22,778 nucleotides of DNA from a virus, in the IMG/VR virus record IMGVR_UViG_3300032278_000124, positions 1 to 22,778 of that record. One strand, written 5' to 3'. Positions 7,818 to 15,632 of this stretch are shown here, piece after piece (the first letter of the stretch is position 1; the number at the start of each line of letters is the position of its first letter). The position numbers and the translations under genes are program-made. The notes under the pieces are model-generated. The model saw only the letters and a program-made list of their open reading frames with translations, was not told the DNA's origin and searched no databases.

Positions 7818-8367
7818 CCCGGTGACGTTGGCGGAGTTCAAGGCCCATGAGCGCATCACGCACACCGAAGAGGATGGCGTGATTGCTAAGAAGATCTCTG
7901 CGGCTACGCAGTTCGTCCAGGCGATTTCGGATAGGCAGCTGGTTGACGCAACTCTTAAAGAGGTTTTCGAATGCTGGCCGAGTAAGAGACTTATTCACCT
8001 CGGCCGTCCTCCCGTCGACAGCGTTTCGTCGGTGAAGTATTACGACACCTCGGCGACTCCCACGTTAACCACGATGTCCACGGATGATTACCGTGTGTAT
8101 ACGTTTCAGGATCAGCCAGGAATCTTAGAGATCGACGAGGATACCGTATTGCCTGATCTGGACGATAGGATCTACCCGATCGAGGTGACTTTCGTAGCCG
8201 GCTACGGTGCGCAGGCTGCCGTTCCCGAAATCTACAAAGAGGCGATCCACCTCGTGGCCGCGGACTATTTCAACAATCGTGAGGACGGGGAGTATCGCCT
8301 GCTGGATCGTACGCGGCGCAGGGCCGAGGCTTTGGTGGGTGCTAAGGCGTGGGGATCTTACGCATGA
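7783..8367 (+). CDS. Head-tail connector protein, gp6-like
   Basis: Adaptor that binds the portal and starts the neck. 194 residues from GTG 7783, with a near-perfect AAGGAGGT ribosome site just upstream. The opening PVTLAEFKAHERI with the helical DGVIAKKISAATQFVQAISDRQL (about 31-53) is the signature of the phage gp6/gp8-like connector family. The later segment GYGAQAAVPEIYKEAIHLVAADYFNNRED is the family's C-terminal helix bundle. The stop overlaps the next start as ATGA (8364-8367). Confidence 0.9.
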   Translation: MPISIVTPATNDPVTLAEFKAHERITHTEEDGVIAKKISAATQFVQAISDRQLVDATLKEVFECWPSKRLIHLGRPPVDSVSSVKYYDTSATPTLTTMSTDDYRVYTFQDQPGILEIDEDTVLPDLDDRIYPIEVTFVAGYGAQAAVPEIYKEAIHLVAADYFNNREDGEYRLLDRTRRRAEALVGAKAWGSYA

Positions 8368-8720
8368 GCAACACGATGCGGATAGGCGCCGGCGAACGCA
8401 CGCAGTTTTATCACGTCGAAAATAAGACAAACACGGGACGCGATGAAGTAGGCGACACCACGGAGCCGGAGTGGACGAAGTACGTGGAGATTTGGGCCAA
8501 GGAGGATGGCAACTTGGCTGGACAGGAGCATCAAGTTGCAGCCAAGCAGGTAGCTGAGGCGACGCATCGATTGACGTTCCCCTATGTGGCTGGCCTCGGC
8601 CACGATATGCGGTTCCGGCAGCCAGCCACAGGCCGAGTCCTGGGGATCGTCCACATCAAGAACGACTTTGGCGAGAATATCCAACACGTGGTCTGGGCGA
8701 AGGAAGGGCTTGGTGCCTAA
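8364..8720 (+). CDS. Head closure / head-tail joining protein
   Basis: 118 residues starting MSNTMRIGAGERTQFY. The pattern of an N-terminal basic strand, a WTKYVEIWAKEDG turn, an AAKQVAEATHRLTFPYVAG strand and the RVLGIVHIKNDF segment matches the Phage_H_T_join/SPP1 gp16-like stopper family, which seals the portal after packaging. The ATGA overlap with the connector decides the start over an in-frame codon five residues upstream. It is coupled to the next gene by an 8-base overlap. Confidence 0.88.
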   Translation: MSNTMRIGAGERTQFYHVENKTNTGRDEVGDTTEPEWTKYVEIWAKEDGNLAGQEHQVAAKQVAEATHRLTFPYVAGLGHDMRFRQPATGRVLGIVHIKNDFGENIQHVVWAKEGLGA

Positions 8721-9183
8721 TAACATAAAGTTTGAGATCAAGGGTCTACCGGAGGTGACACGGGTTCTTCGCAAGCTTCCCGCGAGGCTAGCTAAGAAAG
8801 TCTTCCGCAAGGCCACGGCGGCTGCTGCTAAGCCGATCCGTAAAGATATGCGGAGTTTGTATCGACAAAATGCTAACGACACTGGGAACCTGCGTAGGTC
8901 TGTTGGTATTCGCATAAAGACATATCGCCGGACGGGTGACGTTATCGCGGTAATTGGCGCTCGCAAGGCTCCCAAGTTTACGGTAGGTGGCCAGACGGCT
9001 GCAAAATATGCCGTGGGAATTGAGCGGGGATGGAGGAACAGGACCCCGAAGCCTGTCGTGCGCATCGCTCTTGTCCGCGGTAAATCGCGGTTTGTGGAAG
9101 ATTTCGTAAGTGCTTTAGGAAACAATGTGGCGAGGGAAGCGGTTAAGGACGTCGACGTTCGGAAGGCCTTGTCTGTCAAGTGA
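8713..9183 (+). CDS. HK97 gp10-like tail/neck protein
   Basis: 156 residues from GTG 8713, with AGGAAGGG at 8701-8708 as ribosome site. The upstream 43 codons of the open frame lie inside the closure gene and are rejected. The early FEIKGLPEVTRVLRKLP and KKVFRKATAAAAKPIRKDMR stretches, a middle GNLRRSVGIR and a YAVGIERGWRNRTPKPVVR segment match the HK97 gp10 family (minor tail or tail-completion protein acting between head closure and the tail tube). The protein is highly basic, as is usual for the family. Confidence 0.88.
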   Translation: MPNNIKFEIKGLPEVTRVLRKLPARLAKKVFRKATAAAAKPIRKDMRSLYRQNANDTGNLRRSVGIRIKTYRRTGDVIAVIGARKAPKFTVGGQTAAKYAVGIERGWRNRTPKPVVRIALVRGKSRFVEDFVSALGNNVAREAVKDVDVRKALSVK

Positions 9184-9195
9184 GTGATCTTTGCC

Positions 9196-9645
9196 ATGGC
9201 TGACATCGAAGCCTCTATCTTTATGCGAATCTCGGGGTCTAGCGATCTCCATAAACACATAGGGGCAGGTAGCGCCTCTAGGGTGTACCAGGGACGTCTC
9301 CCCCCTGGTTGCGAGTATCCGGCGTTGAGGAGCAACCTATTAGCGCAGGAGTCGGCTGGGACGCATTTAGGGGGCAATACGGGCGCGACACGGAGCACGT
9401 GGCAGTTTGATTGCTACGCCGAGACAGCCAAGGAGCGGCGGGACATGAAAAACGCTCTGATTAAAACGATGATCGGTCAGGACAACGGCCGAGGTGACTG
9501 GGCGGGAATCCAAGTTCACGAGGTCGTTTTGGAGGACGTGGCCCACGAACCGTATATGCCGGATCACGCGGGTAGTTCCGAGGGCACTTTATCGACGTCT
9601 GTCACAATGGGAATCCATCACGAAGAACCTAGTCTTGTTTGGTAG
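9196..9645 (+). CDS. Tail completion protein, DUF3168/gp17-like
   Basis: 149 residues from ATG 9196 (MADIEASIFMRISG). GTG 9184, directly after the preceding stop, is an alternative; neither has a clear ribosome site. A short N-terminal helix, RVYQGRLPPGCEYPALR, then STWQFDCYAETAKERRDMKNALIKTM follow the order of the DUF3168 family: conserved proline-rich strand followed by 'xxfqvdcyaxtxxeaxxlxxal'. Members terminate the tail at the head-proximal end. The gene lies exactly where that family is usual, just before the tail tube region. Confidence 0.8.
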   Translation: MADIEASIFMRISGSSDLHKHIGAGSASRVYQGRLPPGCEYPALRSNLLAQESAGTHLGGNTGATRSTWQFDCYAETAKERRDMKNALIKTMIGQDNGRGDWAGIQVHEVVLEDVAHEPYMPDHAGSSEGTLSTSVTMGIHHEEPSLVW

Positions 9646-9656
9646 GAGGAAAACGA

Positions 9657-10073
9657 ATGGCAGATTTATCAATCACTGCTGCAAACGTTCTGCCGGTGGA
9701 CGGCGTGGGGAAGAATACGGCCACGGGCACATCGGCCGGCATTATCACTGCGGGTGAGCCGATCTACCTGGCATCGGCGAACAGCAATAAGGTCACGAAG
9801 TGTGAGGCCGACGATACCGCCGCCGCCGCGGCTTGCGTGGGGATCGCGATAAACGACGCCGCGGCTAGCCAGTCCGTAACATACTTAAAGAGCGGTAACC
9901 TTGACATAAACGCGGTCGCGACGAAGGGGACTGTATACGTCGTCAGCGCGGCGGCCGGGAAAATTGCTCCCGTGGCCGATCTGGTTTCTACTAACTTTGT
10001 AACGATTTTGGGCGTTGCTTCATCCACGACCAGGATCAACATAAAACTAAACGCTACGGGCGTTGTTGTCTAA
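9657..10073 (+). CDS. DUF2190-like virion decoration protein
   Basis: 138 residues beginning MADLSITAANVLPVDG, with a strong AGGAGG ribosome site at 9643-9648. Ala- and Thr-rich repeating short strands, a GEPIYLAS turn, an 'AAAACVGIAINDAA' segment and the late GTVYVVSAAAGKIAPVADL motif match small phage proteins of the DUF2190/capsid-decoration style. These trim the outer head or sometimes act as fibres. Its place before the tail tube makes a tail-associated role possible too. An in-frame start 18 bases upstream lies before the ribosome site and is rejected. Confidence 0.7.
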   Translation: MADLSITAANVLPVDGVGKNTATGTSAGIITAGEPIYLASANSNKVTKCEADDTAAAAACVGIAINDAAASQSVTYLKSGNLDINAVATKGTVYVVSAAAGKIAPVADLVSTNFVTILGVASSTTRINIKLNATGVVV

Positions 10074-10086
10074 AGGAAAATTTAAC

Positions 10087-10503
10087 ATGGCTAATACTGG
10101 TAACACTTCGTCGCTTGCGTTTGCGTCATCTTCTTGGGCTCCGAGTTTCGAGGTTATGACGCCTCCTGGCTACACGAAGGAGGTGATCAGGGATAGTCAC
10201 TTAGGAACGACAAATTTTCACACGACGGTTCCCTCCGACTTGGTAGAGCTCGATCCTATGACGGTGTCTTTTCAGTTTGACGGAGAGCTGGCGAGCATCC
10301 CGATCACGGCCGCCGATGCTGCGGAGTCTGTGACGCTTACTTTTCCCGTCATTGCTCCTGATACAAATGGGCCTACGCTTGTCGGTACGGCGTTCCTGAC
10401 TAACTTCCAACCGGGTGATCTCACTAACGACGATAAGATTATGGCCGAGGCTACTTGGCAGTGGGATGGAAAAACAGAACCCGTATGGGCTCCGGGGAGC
10501 TAG
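10087..10503 (+). CDS. Probable tail tube (major tail) protein
   Basis: 138 residues from ATG 10087, with AAGGAAA upstream. The sequence is beta-rich: VELDPMTVSFQFDGELASIPI (about 54-74), then AFLTNFQPGDLTNDDKIMAEATWQWDG (about 107-133). The pattern 'GxxxnfxpxdltxddkixaxaxfkxsG' is typical of siphovirus tail tube proteins, which stack as hexameric rings around the tape measure. Position between tail completion genes and tail chaperones supports this. Length is at the short end for the group. Confidence 0.78.
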   Translation: MANTGNTSSLAFASSSWAPSFEVMTPPGYTKEVIRDSHLGTTNFHTTVPSDLVELDPMTVSFQFDGELASIPITAADAAESVTLTFPVIAPDTNGPTLVGTAFLTNFQPGDLTNDDKIMAEATWQWDGKTEPVWAPGS

Positions 10504-10506
10504 GTT

Positions 10507-10953
10507 ATGTCTATCGAAATACATGAACACTCGTCGAATGACATCATTCGACGGCTGAATGCCAAGGACGGCAAGAAACGAGATCTTATGGTGGACATGG
10601 TGGAGGTCAGTAATCGAGAGCAATGGCAAGGAAAAGAGCGACTTCGTAGGCTCGGGTATTTCTCGCTCCCCGGTCAGCATATAACCCTGGTGGCCGATAC
10701 TACCTGGGAGCAGCGTATGCGCGTTATGGCGATGGTGTGTGATAGGTATGGTGGTTTTTCTGTTTGCCTTACGGTGCCCACCAGGACAACCCCGCTACAC
10801 CCATCGATTGTTGATACGGTGCCGAAGGACCAAAGGAACATAACGTTCGATGAATATTTAAAGATGGCACGTGAAATAGATGCTCCTGTCCCAGTTGCGA
10901 CAGTTTCAAATGGAAAAGGGGGTAACGATGGCGAAGATGCTAACGGCGGATGA
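10507..10953 (+). CDS. Unknown protein between tail tube and tail chaperone
   Basis: 148 residues, not recognised. N-terminal part (1-45) is charged and contains NDIIRRLNAKDGKKRDLMVDMVEV. The middle is mixed alpha/beta (GYFSLPGQHITLVADTTWEQRMRVMAMVCDRYGG, about 50-83). The C-terminus is disordered and Gly/Asn/Asp-rich (NGKGGNDGEDANGG). GGGGAG before ATG 10507 is a good ribosome site. The end overlaps the chaperone G start by 26 bases. Genes in this slot often help tail assembly, but no motif supports a particular role. Confidence 0.75.
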   Translation: MSIEIHEHSSNDIIRRLNAKDGKKRDLMVDMVEVSNREQWQGKERLRRLGYFSLPGQHITLVADTTWEQRMRVMAMVCDRYGGFSVCLTVPTRTTPLHPSIVDTVPKDQRNITFDEYLKMAREIDAPVPVATVSNGKGGNDGEDANGG

Positions 10954-11332
10954 GATACTTGGAGTTAAGCTTAGGGGGGAGGTGGTGGACATGACGCCGC
11001 ACGGCTGGTCCGGTTCTGTCGTAGTGCGGCAGATGTCCAGCATGGAACAGGCCGAGTTTTTGTATTTGTATGGTTTGCGCGTCGAGAATCTCTCGAAGGA
11101 CACAGGCGATCCCAAGGACATGCGGGGTATGAGCGAGTGGATGGCTTGCCGATGCATTGTCGACGAGTCGGGCGCGAGGCTCTTTGAAAACGATGCTATA
11201 GAGGATTTGGGCGACTTGTCGTTTGCAGCTTTGCAAGAGGTGTCGAATGTCGTCAATCGTCTTACGTTTGAGACTGGCGAAGCGGACGGGGTCGAGGAAG
11301 CGGGAAAAAACTCCGAAGCGCCGGCGGCCTAG
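10928..11332 (+). CDS. Tail assembly chaperone G
   Basis: 134 residues from ATG 10928, with AAAAGGGGG upstream. Binds the tape measure protein and keeps it soluble until tube polymerisation. MAKMLTADEILGVKLRGEVVDM opens with the usual beta-strand, WMACRCIVDESGARLFENDAIEDLGDLSFAALQEVSNVVNRL (about 74-116) is the classic 'lfddeDxelLgexsfaal' chaperone signature, and the acidic, disordered tail EADGVEEAGKN carries the slippery codons. A fraction of ribosomes should shift to -1 near 11302-11311 and make the longer G-T protein of about 240 residues. ATG 10928 is preferred over an upstream in-frame start at 10880. Confidence 0.88.
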   Translation: MAKMLTADEILGVKLRGEVVDMTPHGWSGSVVVRQMSSMEQAEFLYLYGLRVENLSKDTGDPKDMRGMSEWMACRCIVDESGARLFENDAIEDLGDLSFAALQEVSNVVNRLTFETGEADGVEEAGKNSEAPAA

Positions 11333-11355
11333 TTGACGTGTTTAGGCTGGCCGGC
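11302..11355 (+). promoter_or_regulatory. Programmed -1 ribosomal frameshift signal
   Basis: GGGAAAAAAC at 11302-11311 contains two overlapping slippery heptamers in the G reading frame: G GGA AAA and A AAA AAC. The -1 frame is open from there through the T ORF with no stop (AAA CTC CGA AGC and onwards). Eight bases after the second heptamer a stem-loop pairs 11320-11330 (GCCGGCGGCCT) with 11344-11355 (AGGCTGGCCGGC): 11 pairs, one G-U, one bulged G. That spacing is what frameshift stimulators need. Confidence 0.85.
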
Positions 11356-11649
11356 AAGTTAGGGATGACAGCGGAAGAGGTGATGGAAAGGGTATCGGCT
11401 ACGGAGTTCGATTATTGGCGGGCGTATTGGCTGATCGAAACACCCGACCAGGACCTATACTTTGGGCTGGCTATGCTTCGCACGTGGATTGACAACACGT
11501 TTTGTAGGCAGCGAGGTGACAAGCGGGCAGAAGTGGCTGACGCAATGCCGCAATTTGCTCGACAGGGGAAGGCCGACGCGGCCGTTCCGAACCCGATGAC
11601 GTCTTATCATGCATTTAGAATGGCGGTTCCGACATGGCGTCGGCAGTAG
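11338..11649 (+). CDS. Tail assembly chaperone T, read by -1 frameshift
   Basis: Second half of the G-T fusion that helps load the tape measure. The open frame in the -1 register runs from before 11302 to the TAG at 11647-11649; the coordinates given begin at the first possible independent start, GTG 11338, which lacks a ribosome site and lies six bases after the G stop. As a fusion, about 113 T residues follow K127 of G. LAGKLGMTAEEVMERVSATEFDYWRAYWLIE resembles gpT-like proteins (a 'lgxsxxelxxxxsaxexxewxayxxl' helix pair, as in DUF4035-type partners). The end overlaps the tape measure start by 16 bases. Confidence 0.85.
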   Translation: MFRLAGKLGMTAEEVMERVSATEFDYWRAYWLIETPDQDLYFGLAMLRTWIDNTFCRQRGDKRAEVADAMPQFARQGKADAAVPNPMTSYHAFRMAVPTWRRQ

Positions 11650-13388
11650 GTACGCTCGCGATTAACCTCGTGGCCCGCACGGGGGGGCTCGTCAAAGGCT
11701 TTGGCCAAGCTTCCCGCAAGATGCAAGGGTTGTCAGCGTTCGCGGGTATCGGGACAGCAGCGGTTGGCGGTCTGGGGCTAGCTATTGTTGGGGCTGCCAA
11801 GGCTGGCGTCGTCGCCATAACGTCCTTGGTCAGGACACAGGAAGAGTTCAACCGGGCATTGAACCAATCCTTGGCCATAATGGGGGATGTTACGGATGCC
11901 TTGCGTGGCGACATGGTGCAAGCGGCGCTGGAGGTTTCCAGGACCACAACGTTTAGCGCTAAGCAAGCCGCGCAAAGTTACTTCTTTCTGGCATCGGCTG
12001 GACTCAACGCAGAACAGGCCATTGCGGCCTTACCTCAGGTGGCGAAATTCGCGCAGGCTGGCATGTTTGACATGGCCACAGCCACGGACTTGTTGACGGA
12101 CGCTCAGAGCGCATTAGGCCTGTCTTCCAAGGACGCGCAAGTTAACCTCCGGAACATGACGCGTGTATCCGATGTCTTGGTCAAGGCTAATACACTCGCA
12201 AACGCATCGGTGGAGCAGTTTAGCCGTGCGCTTACAAACCGCGCGGGTGCGGCGGCTAGAGCGTTGGGAAAAACGGTAGAGGAAACCACGGCCGTTCTGG
12301 CTGCCTTTGCTGATCAGGGGATCAAAAACGAAGTAGCTGGGACGAAGCTTGACATTGTCTGGCGCGATTTGCAGACGCAAGCTGTGAAACAGAAGGAAGC
12401 TTTTAAGCTTGCGGGCGTTGCGGTGTTCGACGCTGGCGGCGAGATGCGCAATACCGCGGACATTGTCGAGAATCTCGAAAACTTGCTTGCTGGTGCTTCG
12501 GACGAAACACAGAAGATGACGCTAATGACGCTGGGTTTTACAGACAAGTCCATTGCGGCCACCAAGGCGCTCCTGGGAACCTCGGCTGGAATACGAAGGT
12601 ATGAGGAGGAATTGAAAAACGCAGCGGGAACGACGGCCGAGGTTGCTGAGAAACAGCTAACCCCCATGCAAAAGGCACTAGCCAAGTTAAATGCGGCTTG
12701 GGAGCGGCTGGCGTTCGCAATAGCGCCCCTCAATGTTGTGTTTGTGTTTATGCTAAATATCTTGGCAAAAGTACTAAATGTTCTGGCTAAGATGGTTGCG
12801 TTTGTGACGGGAACGGGGGAGGCGTATCGTAAGATGAAAGCCGCAGCCGAAGGAGCGGCCAAGGCTTCCAAGGAGGTTGCAGCGGCCGGCGATAAAGCAT
12901 CCAAGGCGGTTGAGGGGCACACCTCGGCGGCGGATAAGTTCCTCAAAAAGATGGAAGAACAGAAAAAGGCCACAAAGAATGCCAAAGACGCGGCGAAACT
13001 CTTAGAGGATCAGATGAAAAGTGGAAAGCGCGTATTCGAGAATACACGGACGCCGGTCGAAAAGCTGAAGGCGAAGATGGCGGATCTCAGGAGCTTGCTG
13101 AAGGTTGGCGCCATAGACTGGAACACGTACCAACGCGCCGTCATGGCGGCGCAAGGAGAACTTTCTAAGGCGAAGACCGGGCGCACCGTCAGCGCGGTCA
13201 AGCGTGGGTCTGCAGACTTTTTCAAGGCTTTGGCTGAGAGGGAATCGAGGCAGAACGCAAGGCGGAACCCTCTCTTCAAGATCAACAAGGACATTCTTGA
13301 CGAACAAAAAAAGCAAACGAAGGTACTAGAGGATATTAAAACAGAGGCCGAGAAACCGGGCGTTGAAGTTACGGAGGTATCATTCTGA
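11634..13388 (+). CDS. Tape measure protein
   Basis: 584 residues. Sets tail length and is ejected with DNA. Hallmarks: hydrophobic Gly/Ala segment (about 34-62), TQEEFNRALNQSLAIMGDV (68-86), then the TP901/PhageMin_Tail core with STTTFSAKQAAQSYFFLASAGLNAEQA-like text at about 102-129 (S at 102 read as R-T-T-T-F-SAKQAA) and ATDLLTDAQSALGLSS (150-165), a long hydrophobic helix (358-392) and a Lys/Ala-rich coiled coil (about 396-520). It is short for a tape measure. At roughly 1.5 angstrom per residue the tail would be about 90 nm, an inference. ATG 11634 overlaps T. The stop overlaps the next start as TGATG. Confidence 0.94.
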   Translation: MASAVGTLAINLVARTGGLVKGFGQASRKMQGLSAFAGIGTAAVGGLGLAIVGAAKAGVVAITSLVRTQEEFNRALNQSLAIMGDVTDALRGDMVQAALEVSRTTTFSAKQAAQSYFFLASAGLNAEQAIAALPQVAKFAQAGMFDMATATDLLTDAQSALGLSSKDAQVNLRNMTRVSDVLVKANTLANASVEQFSRALTNRAGAAARALGKTVEETTAVLAAFADQGIKNEVAGTKLDIVWRDLQTQAVKQKEAFKLAGVAVFDAGGEMRNTADIVENLENLLAGASDETQKMTLMTLGFTDKSIAATKALLGTSAGIRRYEEELKNAAGTTAEVAEKQLTPMQKALAKLNAAWERLAFAIAPLNVVFVFMLNILAKVLNVLAKMVAFVTGTGEAYRKMKAAAEGAAKASKEVAAAGDKASKAVEGHTSAADKFLKKMEEQKKATKNAKDAAKLLEDQMKSGKRVFENTRTPVEKLKAKMADLRSLLKVGAIDWNTYQRAVMAAQGELSKAKTGRTVSAVKRGSADFFKALAERESRQNARRNPLFKINKDILDEQKKQTKVLEDIKTEAEKPGVEVTEVSF

Positions 13389-14464
13389 TGGCAGTTGTAG
13401 GCTCTGCGGTCTTGATGTCCTCCGGCGGCTCCGATGCGGTGAAAGGTAAGGTTCGCTATGCGTCTGTATATCAGGTTACTACGGATGACGCAGACGATCT
13501 TTCTAAAACGGTCCTGGCTGCAACGGGTCTCCCCGCTCTTGAGTCCGCGTATTCTGCTGGGAATGAATCGGACGCGGACGCTAGGTGCATCCTTAGAACG
13601 CCTACGGTTACGGGGAACCGTAAGTTGTGGTTTGTCGAATGCGTTTTCGAATCTCCCACGACGGACGGCGGCGGCCCGAATGCGCAGGGTAGCTTTTCGA
13701 TCCTCGTGATCGAGCCGGACGTCTCGATCAGGTGGCAAACTTTGACAGAACAATATAACACAGACGCCCGCGGTAAGCTTGTTATGAACTCTGCGGGGGT
13801 TCGGTTCAAGAACCCCCCGGAGCGACAGAAGACCATAAAAGTTCTACGGGTATCTAGGAACCTTTCCTACTTTGATGATTCTGCGTTTGAGGTGTTCCGC
13901 GACAAGCTCAACGCGAACCCGGTAAGAATCAATTTGAACAATGCATTTTTCACAGCGGCACCATTCGAGCTCCTGATGCAGAACCTAGAGTCTAACCGGC
14001 AGGAGAAGGAAGGCGTGAGGTATTGGCGTATAACGTTCGAGTGCATGAAAGGCGAATGGATCGACGACATCCTCGACAAGGGGTTTGTTCAAAAGGAATC
14101 GAGCGCGGTCCGAACAATCGATGGGGAATCTGTCTATAGACAAGGGTACGGCTATACGGATGCGTACACGGCCGCTAGCGATGCATCGGGACTTCCGGTG
14201 ATAGATGAACCGCTGGTGAATGGCGGGACGACAGAGGCCATCCTGGACAGTACGTTGGGGCTTCCGGTGAACGAGGAGGTTTTTCTTGACGGCCAGGGCC
14301 GTAGGTTGGACGACTCTGACAATCCGGTATTCCTGCGGTTCTGGCCTTATGCGCCTATCTCGTTTATCCCGCTCTTGCCGCCGAGTATTTTCAGCCCTCT
14401 TACGTCTGGCGGGAGTATCCGGATTAATACGGAGACAGGCGAGGCAGTCAACCCTAACGTGTAA
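13388..14464 (+). CDS. Distal tail region protein, unknown family
   Basis: 358 residues, coupled to the tape measure by TGATG, with GGAGGT at 13374-13379 as ribosome site. Residues about 60-210 are beta-rich (KLWFVECVFESPTTDGGG, VIEPDVSIRWQTLTEQYN, GVRYWRITFECMKGEWIDDIL), a style shared with distal tail or baseplate-hub proteins of siphoviruses. The C-terminal 100 residues contain VDGQGRR-like loops (FLDGQGRRLDDSDNP) and a Pro-rich FIPLLPPSIFSPL turn. The first gene after the tape measure is normally the distal tail protein, so that role is likely from context but not proven from sequence. Confidence 0.7.
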   Translation: MAVVGSAVLMSSGGSDAVKGKVRYASVYQVTTDDADDLSKTVLAATGLPALESAYSAGNESDADARCILRTPTVTGNRKLWFVECVFESPTTDGGGPNAQGSFSILVIEPDVSIRWQTLTEQYNTDARGKLVMNSAGVRFKNPPERQKTIKVLRVSRNLSYFDDSAFEVFRDKLNANPVRINLNNAFFTAAPFELLMQNLESNRQEKEGVRYWRITFECMKGEWIDDILDKGFVQKESSAVRTIDGESVYRQGYGYTDAYTAASDASGLPVIDEPLVNGGTTEAILDSTLGLPVNEEVFLDGQGRRLDDSDNPVFLRFWPYAPISFIPLLPPSIFSPLTSGGSIRINTETGEAVNPNV

Positions 14465-14472
14465 AGGTCCTT

Positions 14473-14991
14473 ATGGCTATTACAAACGAAGTCCGATCTG
14501 ATTTTTTTTGGGCGGGTACGCATAACTTCGGGGGCTCCGTAGCATTGCCTGCGAACACAGTTGTGGACGGTACGGTTAATGCAAGTGATCCACTAGGTTC
14601 AACTAAGACCGTCCATCGGCATGCTGTTAGTAGTGGCCAGGCTTTAGGCGCCGATGTTGCTACACAAAGTGTCCTGATCCACATTGCACGCGCGGCGGGT
14701 ACGCTGGACTCGTTCGAGGTTGTGTGCGATACGGCCCCGACGGGCGGCGATAAACAGTTTACCGTAGACCTGCACAAGGGGAACGCCTCGACAGCGTTTG
14801 CTACCGTATTGTCGTCTGTCGTCACGATGAACTCGTCGGATGCCGACAGGACGATAGAAACTGCTACGCTCTCGACCACGACCTATGCCGACGGTGATCA
14901 ATATCTTTTAGTAGTAACGGCCAGCGGCTCTACAGGGAGCCAGGGGGATGGGTTCGTTGCCACGATGACCATCAGCGAAAATCCGACATAA
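14473..14991 (+). CDS. Beta-sandwich virion protein (fibre or spike type)
   Basis: 172 residues, Thr/Ser/Ala/Asp-rich. The latter part repeats a jelly-roll-like pattern: HIARAAGTLDSFEVVCDTAPTGGDKQFTVDLHKGN (about 73-107), then TYADGDQYLLVVTASGSTGSQGDGFVATMTISE (about 138-170). Many phage virion proteins end in this 'xxxGDxlxvxvxxsxxtGsxgxGlxvxltixE' strand pair. Probably a homo-oligomeric surface or tail component. ATG 14473 has AAAGG eight bases upstream. The stop overlaps the following start as TAATG. Confidence 0.65.
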   Translation: MAITNEVRSDFFWAGTHNFGGSVALPANTVVDGTVNASDPLGSTKTVHRHAVSSGQALGADVATQSVLIHIARAAGTLDSFEVVCDTAPTGGDKQFTVDLHKGNASTAFATVLSSVVTMNSSDADRTIETATLSTTTYADGDQYLLVVTASGSTGSQGDGFVATMTISENPT

Positions 14992-15632
14992 TGACGACGA
15001 TACGTCAATTCGATCTTGTGGCCATGCGCCGCGTTGTCCGTGAGACTCGCGATAGCGAGGACTCAGCGAGGAATATTAAGAAGGTGTTCCAGGATCGGAA
15101 CAGAGATCCGGCTTGGCATCATTCATTCCGCGCTAAGGTGATATCGCCATGGGGCATAGCATCCGGCGGTACGGGGACGGTCCAGCGGATTAACCAAGCG
15201 ACGGGCGAGGTGATCCCCGGGGTGACGTACACACTGACGAACCGATACCTGATCGATCTGGAAGTGGATAAGGAGGTGGCCGTTTTTCTTGTCAACGGCG
15301 AGCTTGTCGCAATCGGTATTTCTGCGGAAGCGCAGTGGATCGTTGCAACGTTTGACTCTGCGTTTGATACGTCAGACGCAACAATAGCGGGGACGATGAC
15401 TGAGAGCTACCTAGGCACGGCTCCGACAAACCCGGTGACGCTCCACAATCCCCCTGTGTTTGCATCTGGTACCTATATGTTTTCCGGTACGGTGAATCAT
15501 AGTGGCTTGGCATTGTCTCGGGGGACTGCGGGTGTTTACGGATTGATACAGGTCGAATGTGATAACACGGTGGACTTTGAGGAAGCGATCCGGCAGGCAC
15601 AGGCTTTTGCCATGACAGCGGGGGATTCGTAA
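14991..15632 (+). CDS. Unknown virion-cluster protein
   Basis: 213 residues, not recognised. The first 45 residues are basic and helical (RQFDLVAMRRVVRETRDSEDSARNIKKVFQDRNRD), followed by beta-strand-rich text with Thr/Gly-rich loops (SGGTGTVQRINQATGEVIPGVTY, then DLEVDKEVAVFLVNGELVAIGI at about 84-105). No enzyme motif seen. TAATG overlaps on both sides tie it to its neighbours, so it is very likely a virion or tail-assembly protein. Confidence 0.7.
   Translation: MTTIRQFDLVAMRRVVRETRDSEDSARNIKKVFQDRNRDPAWHHSFRAKVISPWGIASGGTGTVQRINQATGEVIPGVTYTLTNRYLIDLEVDKEVAVFLVNGELVAIGISAEAQWIVATFDSAFDTSDATIAGTMTESYLGTAPTNPVTLHNPPVFASGTYMFSGTVNHSGLALSRGTAGVYGLIQVECDNTVDFEEAIRQAQAFAMTAGDS

Noticed and set aside
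8358-9398. A 346-codon open frame on the - strand.
   Set aside because: It lies antisense to three well-supported, tightly coupled connector genes. It has no ribosome site or protein-like pattern and arises from codon bias of the + strand.
12314-12985. A 223-codon antisense frame within the tape measure gene.
   Set aside because: Its Ser/Ala-rich text mirrors the Lys/Ala-rich helices of the tape measure; no start signal.
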